A DNA stretch of 64,000 bases, from assembly GCA_045837725.1 (NCBI GenBank), contig JBEWZL010000235.1, positions 372,001 to 436,000 of the forward strand, given 5' to 3'. The notes beneath the pieces were generated by a model. That model had not been told where the DNA came from. It ran no database searches and was given only the letters and a program-made list of their open reading frames with translations. The DNA comes from Vermamoeba vermiformis. Its lineage: Eukaryota > Tubulinea > Echinamoebida. The position numbers were made by a program, and so were the translations under genes. Positions 58,594 to 64,000 of the stretch are shown piece after piece; position 1 is the first letter of the stretch; every line of letters starts with the position of its first letter.

Positions 58594-58859
58594 TATTGTT
58601 ATGTGTGGTCGCTACTTCGTTTTGTTGTTTGGATTGACATTCGCTCCAAATTTGGTAAATATGTTTTCAAAGTGATGTTCAACGTTCGTTATCTTCAAAA
58701 AAGTGAATATTGTGTTCTGATTGGTCAGAACTTGGAATTTTGCCTGGATAAGGACCGACACGAATTTCTAGTCCGTTTTTCAGCAGATCTGCGCTAAATC
58801 AAGTAAACTTTATATATTACAATATTGCATTACCGCAACGGTAGGCACTTCGTGAATAT

Positions 58860-59918
58860 TTAAAAAGAGTCCCAATACGTCTTGCCACTCATTCGGTTAA
58901 ACTTTCTGTACAAATAGATCTCGACAATGATCATGCCAGGAACGAACATCAAATACGCAGCAATGTTGAGCCAAATGCCGGTGATCTCCCATTCACCAAT
59001 ATCGACTCCCGCAATGCCTGCGAACACCTGAAAAGCCAAAGTAAGCGTCAATACAAGCAAGAAATTATTGATCTAGATCGTGTTCACTGCACTTACGAAG
59101 GGAGAAGTTAATAACCGATAAATAGGACTGCCCATGCCAATATTGAATGTTCTAATAGCCCACGCTCGATGCACTTGCACCTATTCCACGTGTCATTACC
59201 AGATCCAAAGATGTAATCACTGAATTGTGATTGCAAGCACGTACCTTATGTTGTCTGATGCGAATGTACGTCATCAGTCCTGAAATGAAAAATACCGCGC
59301 CATAGACCAAGAATGCGACGTCCATCACAAGGCCACCTGAAAAGCGTCGAATCAGACGACGATCATTCGACGAGGTATTAATGTCTTACCGACTGTGCCG
59401 TTGAGGATAATATACACAAGTCCTGCAACACTCGCTGGCAAACAACCGAGAGCAAGGTAAATGCGACCGGTCCAGCGATGAAATCGCGGCCATTTTGTTC
59501 TTACACTTTGCATTAATTGAAAAGGACCAGTCAAAATAACTATAATTCCACCTAAACAATCATATTAAAATAATATTCCCGGTGAATCACAGAAAATCTG
59601 CGTAAGAGATCTGGAAGCCACCTTTTCATGAAATGACGTTCAATATTCTGGTGGTATCTCACGCAGTATTAAAATTAAATATGATATATCTTATAAACTC
59701 ATACCGATCCAATGCATAGCAATGGGAGCAGTACGAGGCTCATATGAGTAATCGCTGATCGATTTCCAATCCTCGACTGGCTTGACAAAAAACCACGCAA
59801 AAATATAGCCAGTGAACCATATGGACCACAGTAATGCCAATATTAACGTGGCCGTAATACAACGTGACTTATGGGGTGATTTCTGAATAGAGCAGTTATT
59901 AGCCACTATCTCCAATAT
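58860..59918 (-). CDS. DUF2306-like multipass membrane protein (N-terminus uncertain)
   Basis: Several minus-strand exons encode about six transmembrane helices. The 5' part gives CITATLILALLWSIWFTGYI followed by FAW. The next exon has GGIIVILTGPFQLMQSVRTK and HRWTGRIYLALGCLPASVAG; HR-x-x-GRxY is the family motif with a possible heme-ligating or structural His. GGLVMDVAFLVYGAVFFISG, VQVHRAWAIRTFNIGMG (second His motif, HRxWxIR) and GIWLNIAAYLMFVPGMIIVE complete it. The protein ends GKTYWDSF. The arrangement agrees with the DUF2306 family of predicted membrane proteins. No in-frame ATG was found near 59918, so the first exon is missing. Function unknown. Confidence 0.7.
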
Positions 59919-60341
59919 TATTAATTTAATAAAATTGGTATCTAGTCATTAATTTATTGAGCGCTTCGCTGATGTTGCGCATTTGATTATTTGCGACTAA
60001 GCAACGGTCAAAATGAATTTAAATACCGATCAACATACGCGCTTTTCTGGGGATAATAATCCTGCTTCTTCCCACGTTACCGCGTTGTCCATATTGTTAT
60101 ATATTACAAACACCGTTAGGCTAAAAGGCTGTGAAGGTCTAAAATTTTACAGAGCGTGATCACGTCTTTACACTCCTCTTTGAGTGGGTTAGTTATCGCC
60201 TGTAGCTGTACAATATCTTTGTCAAATGAGCTATTTTCTCTGCGTGTCGTCTCGTGTGCTTGACGGCCTGCGGACTAAATATTTATCCTGGCCAGTGATT
60301 TTTAGCGGCCCGCGATATTTTTTTTAACACTTACGTGCAAT
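59919..60341. promoter_or_regulatory. Divergent intergenic spacer
   Basis: About 420 bases between the 5' ends of the membrane-protein gene (minus) and the carboxylesterase gene (plus). It may contain a short missing exon of the former, for example the frame starting MRNISEALNKLM near 59983, though I could not join it in phase. No other feature was recognised. Confidence 0.4.
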
Positions 60342-62585
60342 ATGAATAACACATTACGTTGTACTATATATTTAGTATTCTTTATTGTATTTTCCTTCGT
60401 TGCAGCGGTAAGCGATCGCGTAGATGTATTGCCACTCGTAAAAACTCACTTACACGTTTTGTAGAATGAAATTGTAAATATAGAAGGCCTGGGAAAGGTC
60501 CGAGGCCATTTTATTTCGGATAAAACAATTGAATTCCTTGGGATCCCGTACGTAACAACTTTTTACGACGATTAAATAATTTTAAACAATTATCCGAATG
60601 AAGCAATAGTATTCAAAAATCATGGAAAATAATCGCTTGGCATTAGAAAATTAAATCTATTTTGCAAAGCTTTTCGGGGACTGACACGATCTATTTTTAT
60701 AGCTACGCTGAACCCCCCGTTGGCGATCGTCGCTTGAGACCATCAACTCCCGTTCAGCCGTGGAAAAACACTATTGAAGCCACTCGTGGCGTGATTTGTC
60801 CTCAACATCCCCCTCGCTTCACTCCCCACCACTTGGAGCGATCCGAAGACTGCTTAGTGGTCAATATTTGGACTCCCGCTGATACTACTCCTAAGAGCAA
60901 GCTGCCTGTCTTGGTATATATTCACGGTGGTGCTTTCTACGTCGGTAGTGGTCTCGATAATTATGCCAATCCGCACAACTTGACGCAGGTAAGGCGTTAC
61001 CGAAAAGTGATCGATAATTTAACTAACGAACAATAGAACGACGTTATTTTTGTGAACGTTAACTATCGTCTTGGGTTTTTGGGATTTTTGGCGCATCCAG
61101 CATTGACTCGTGAAAATCCTACGAAGCCGTGCAATTTTGGTTTGCTCGATCAACGTCTCGCACTCGATTGGGTCAGCAAACACATTGGCGCGTTTGGAGG
61201 CGATAGCAGCAACATTACTTTAATGGGAGAGTCCGCGGGTGCAATTAGTATCATGGCTCACTTGGCCGCAGCTGACGTGTACAACCCGCCGGTGAGCAAG
61301 GCTGTTATCATGAGCAGTGTTCCTTGGTTCACACGTGCCAATCTCTCGCATGCCGAGGAGCTCGGTGTTAACTTGGTGAAGAAGTTGGGCTGCAGCGGCA
61401 CTGAGTAAGTGATGGTGAGCAGTTGGCAAACGATATTAACCCAATCAAATAGCGACGAAGTTTTGAAGTGCTTGCGTGCTCTTCCGGCTGAAGATTTTAT
61501 GATCGCGATGAGTCTTCGCTTGGTGTTCTTCTGGCATCTGTCAGAGACCGGCCCTGCCTTGATTCACGATGGTATCAACTTCAAGGAGCCCAACGTTGGT
61601 TCATTTATGGAGGTATTTCAAACACTGTGTACAAGAGTTAAGTAATAACGCGTGCATTTGTAGGGCAAATTCAAGCACGACATTCCATTGATGATCGGTA
61701 CCACCGCTGAAGAAGGCAATCTCTTCGTGTTCTTGTCCTTCTTGTTGCACAAACCAACCGAAGATCTGTACAAAGACTTGGTTCATAAGGCATTTGGACG
61801 ATTCTCCGAGTCTGTTCCTGGAATCGTGGACGAGATTTTTGAGCGTTATTCGTTGACGACTCCTAAATACTGTAAGCCGTTCGTGATGCATTTTAATAAC
61901 GCGTTATTAATGTCTGTCAGCCACTTTCCCTGCTTTCTATGCCCTTGGCGATATCATTACTGACGTCAGCTTCACTTGTCCGTCACAACAAATGTTGAAA
62001 TCAGCGCACGAGTTCAGCACGAGCAAACACCCGAATGGCCATAAGAATGTCTACGGCTACCTGTGGAACTACAACCACGATCCCAGCGACGTCATGCGCG
62101 CTTATCACGGTAGCGAGTTGCCTTACTTCTTTGGCGGCGGTGACAGAACTCAACCTGACTCCGTGACACTCGGCAAACAAGTCTTCGCGTACGTGCTGCA
62201 GTTCATCAGAACGGGATCGCCTTCCTTGCCCAATCAGCCTGCATGGCCAGCCTTCGGCAGTGAGCACAATGTGCTGGTGCTCCAACCGAATATCACCATG
62301 CAGACCCACTTCAAAGACGAGATCTGTCAGTGGTGGCAGAATAACTTCCCTAAGGGCATGCCGATGAGCACCGAGGACTTGCTCGCTGACGAACCATTCC
62401 TATCAGCGCTCTTTAACAAGTACGTCTTATTTGTCCTGATTATGTTCAACAGAAAGCCTCGAATTGCCTATTCCATCACTGGCGTTGTCCTCTTGCTCTT
62501 CGGACTCGCCTTGTACAAAGTTGTAAAAGCCATTTGCTGCCGTCGTAAAAAGCCGGTTGCGACAAAGCAAAAGAAGCAGCAATAA
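60342..62585 (+). CDS. Type B carboxylesterase/cholinesterase-like, membrane-anchored
   Basis: The start at 60342 gives MNNTLRCTIYLVFFIVFSFV, a signal peptide. The enzyme body has the family blocks in order: GIPYAEPPVGDRRLRP, SEDCLVVNIWTP, VYIHGGAFYVGSG (oxyanion hole), NYRLGFLGFL, NFGLLDQRLALDWV and NITLMGESAGAISIM (nucleophile Ser). Then come TTAEEGNLF (acid residue) and AYHGSELPYFFGG (catalytic His). The catalytic triad is complete, so an active serine hydrolase is expected. Near the C-terminus one transmembrane helix (AYSITGVVLLLFGLALYKVV) and a basic Cys-bearing tail (CCRRKKPVATKQKKQQ) anchor it, as in neuroligin-style relatives. Substrate unknown; an ester hydrolase at the surface or in endomembranes is likely. 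Confidence 0.9.
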
Positions 62586-62688
62586 ACAGGTGTAGATCTC
62601 GCTTTTTTTGGCGGTAGATTTCTTTTCATGAAAAACACAATAACCTTTTTTTCTGGCACTTTCATAATAATCAGTTACAAATCCCAAA

Positions 62689-64000
62689 ATGACCACAAGC
62701 GAAATCGCCGAATTTGATGCCGCGTTGTGGCAGGATCTCAGCAATTATGATTTCAAGCCAGGTATGTGACACGATCGTGATCGACGGGACCTAAAAAGCG
62801 CCCTTTGATATCTATAGAAGGATATAATTAATTGGATATTATTGAGCACTTTTTTAATGTTCTTCGTACAACAGTTGAATTTTATTTCGTAAATTACGAT
62901 AATTAATTTTATTAAGATCCCGCCGGTTACCGTGCTCTTATTGATTTATAATTTAGGATTTGGATTTATGCGCGAAGCTCCACTAGAACGATTGCCAGAG
63001 TACTTCAATCCATGGGAGGATCTGCTTAACAAAATGCCGCAATTGTTAAAACGCGACGAAGATGAGCCCCAACGTACTAATTATATTGGAGAAGATTTTT
63101 ACACCGAAGTTGCGAAAATGCCACTGCTGGATCCTGCTAAACTATCGGATACGGTAATAGAAATTTAGCCGTTGTTTTATTCAGCTTATTAATACGATAA
63201 TTTAGAAATTACTCTCGCGCGGAATGCTAGTTATTTCATTACTTGGTCACGGTTTCATGTTTGGCGATTACCGAAGGTAGATCTAATTGACATTTTCAAC
63301 CGATCTGTCATTTTTTCCCGAGTACTTGAAAACGATAACGAGTCTCCTTATTATTGTGCGAATAATATCAGAACGATTTTATGAAATTTGATATTATTGT
63401 GCATTTTCAGACCTTTTGAACTGTCGTTTTACGATTCAGGCTCACATTTGACCGAAGCTTCTTTGAGTTCGGAACTAACAATCTCTGATAGAAAAATAGT
63501 GCACGCTGAAATACCACCTAATATTGCCATTCCATGGGTTCTCATTGCTGATCGTTTACAACGGCCGCCCATTATCAGCCACGATTCACTGAACCTGTCA
63601 AACTATAAATTTGCGCGACCAGACATCGATCCTACCAAAGAGAAAATATTCACTGAGGATCTAATCAAGCTCGACGGATTTTTGGACGATTACTCGGAGG
63701 ATTGGTTTTACCTGGTCACATCCGAACTCGAATTCAGAGGCTCAGCTTTGCCCTTCTTGTTCCGTAGAATTCACGAAGGAATTTTGCAAAAGAGTAAGCA
63801 AGACATCGATATTTGAGTCAAAAACTAATGACGTTGTAGAGTTGGATGCGAACGAAATCGTTGCCTCGTTGAACAAAGTGTACTTATTGCTGGAGGAGAT
63901 CAACAGAGTTATCCTCAAAATGTTCGAGAAGTGCGACCCTACAATCTTTTATCACAAGCGTACGTACTTTTATTGAAAAACCAACGCATTCTGACACGTG
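62689..64000 (+). CDS. Indoleamine 2,3-dioxygenase (partial)
   Basis: The start at 62689 gives MTTSEIAEFDAALWQDLSNY. Exons fit at 62689-62761, 62957-63153, 63206-63276, then 63411 onward to 63959; the gene runs off the right edge. The blocks GFGFMREAPLERLPEYFNPW and AKMPLLDPAKLSD match the GFLP-x-x-x-PL-x-x-LP start of the IDO family. GMLVISLLGHGFMFG stands for the Leu/His helix near the heme pocket. VHAEIPPNIAIPWVLIADRL followed by QRPPIISHDSL is the IPxxlaxPl/grpPvlsy segment, and EDWFYLVTSELEFRGSALPF is a conserved WFyLvxxxiE core. The enzyme opens the indole ring of tryptophan, the first step of the kynurenine route. The proximal heme His lies beyond the edge. Confidence 0.83.

Noticed and set aside
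58603-58797. 64-codon plus-strand frame after the H4 start
   Set aside because: Short, no family resemblance, lies in the gap between two minus-strand genes.
1-64000. CRISPR arrays, operons, bacterial promoters or ribosome binding sites
   Set aside because: The window is spliced eukaryotic DNA; no regularly spaced repeats or prokaryotic gene layout were seen.

Overview
The window is nuclear DNA from an intron-dense, gene-dense microbial eukaryote. Most genes are cut by many short GT-AG introns, typically about 45-120 nt, with donors of the GTAAGT or GTACGT type. Intergenic gaps are usually below 1 kb. TAA, TAG and TGA all end genes, so the standard code is used. The gene content is that of a unicellular, probably amoeboid or protist-grade lineage: receptor-like kinases with beta-propeller ectodomains, many F-box proteins, COMMD1, an FBXO11 homologue, a TOM1-like seven-helix protein and a Notum/pectin-acetylesterase homologue. 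I cannot name the species or place it firmly. All exon joins were worked out by eye.

Layout, 1-17 kb: a class V aminotransferase runs off the left edge (minus strand), followed by COMMD1. Next come an FG-GAP-propeller receptor kinase with an unusual repeat-bearing first intron, two intronless genes (a short-chain dehydrogenase and an unknown 223-residue protein), a Kelch-propeller receptor kinase with a related kinase domain, and an ankyrin/F-box gene that carries a frameshift and a purine-rich insert.

16-24 kb: a tandem duplication. Two small START-domain genes with identical exon structure each sit head-to-head with an XRN-type 5'-3' exoribonuclease. One exonuclease copy is intact (775 residues); the other is a decayed 5' fragment.

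24-37 kb: FBXO11-like, a four-helix membrane protein, two RWD/F-box paralogues with another F-box protein between them, and a small EF-hand protein ending in three cysteines.

37-54 kb: a small single-pass surface protein, a tail-anchored ankyrin protein with two KCPF motifs, a very large Cys-rich ectodomain joined to a TOM1-like seven-helix region, another F-box gene, a bestrophin-like channel and a Notum-like esterase.

53-64 kb: an M28 aminopeptidase, an LRR-WD40 fusion, a divergent histone H4 gene with an apparent one-base deletion, a DUF2306-like membrane protein, a membrane-anchored type B carboxylesterase, and an indoleamine 2,3-dioxygenase running off the right edge.

Themes: at least six of about 27 genes encode F-box proteins, suggesting heavy use of SCF-type ubiquitin ligases. 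Several others are secreted or surface proteins (two receptor kinases, the seven-helix protein, esterases, a peptidase). No operons, CRISPR arrays or confident RNA genes were seen. Two independent single-base frame breaks (ankyrin/F-box near 13.98 kb, histone H4 near 58.44 kb) could be real lesions or assembly indels.
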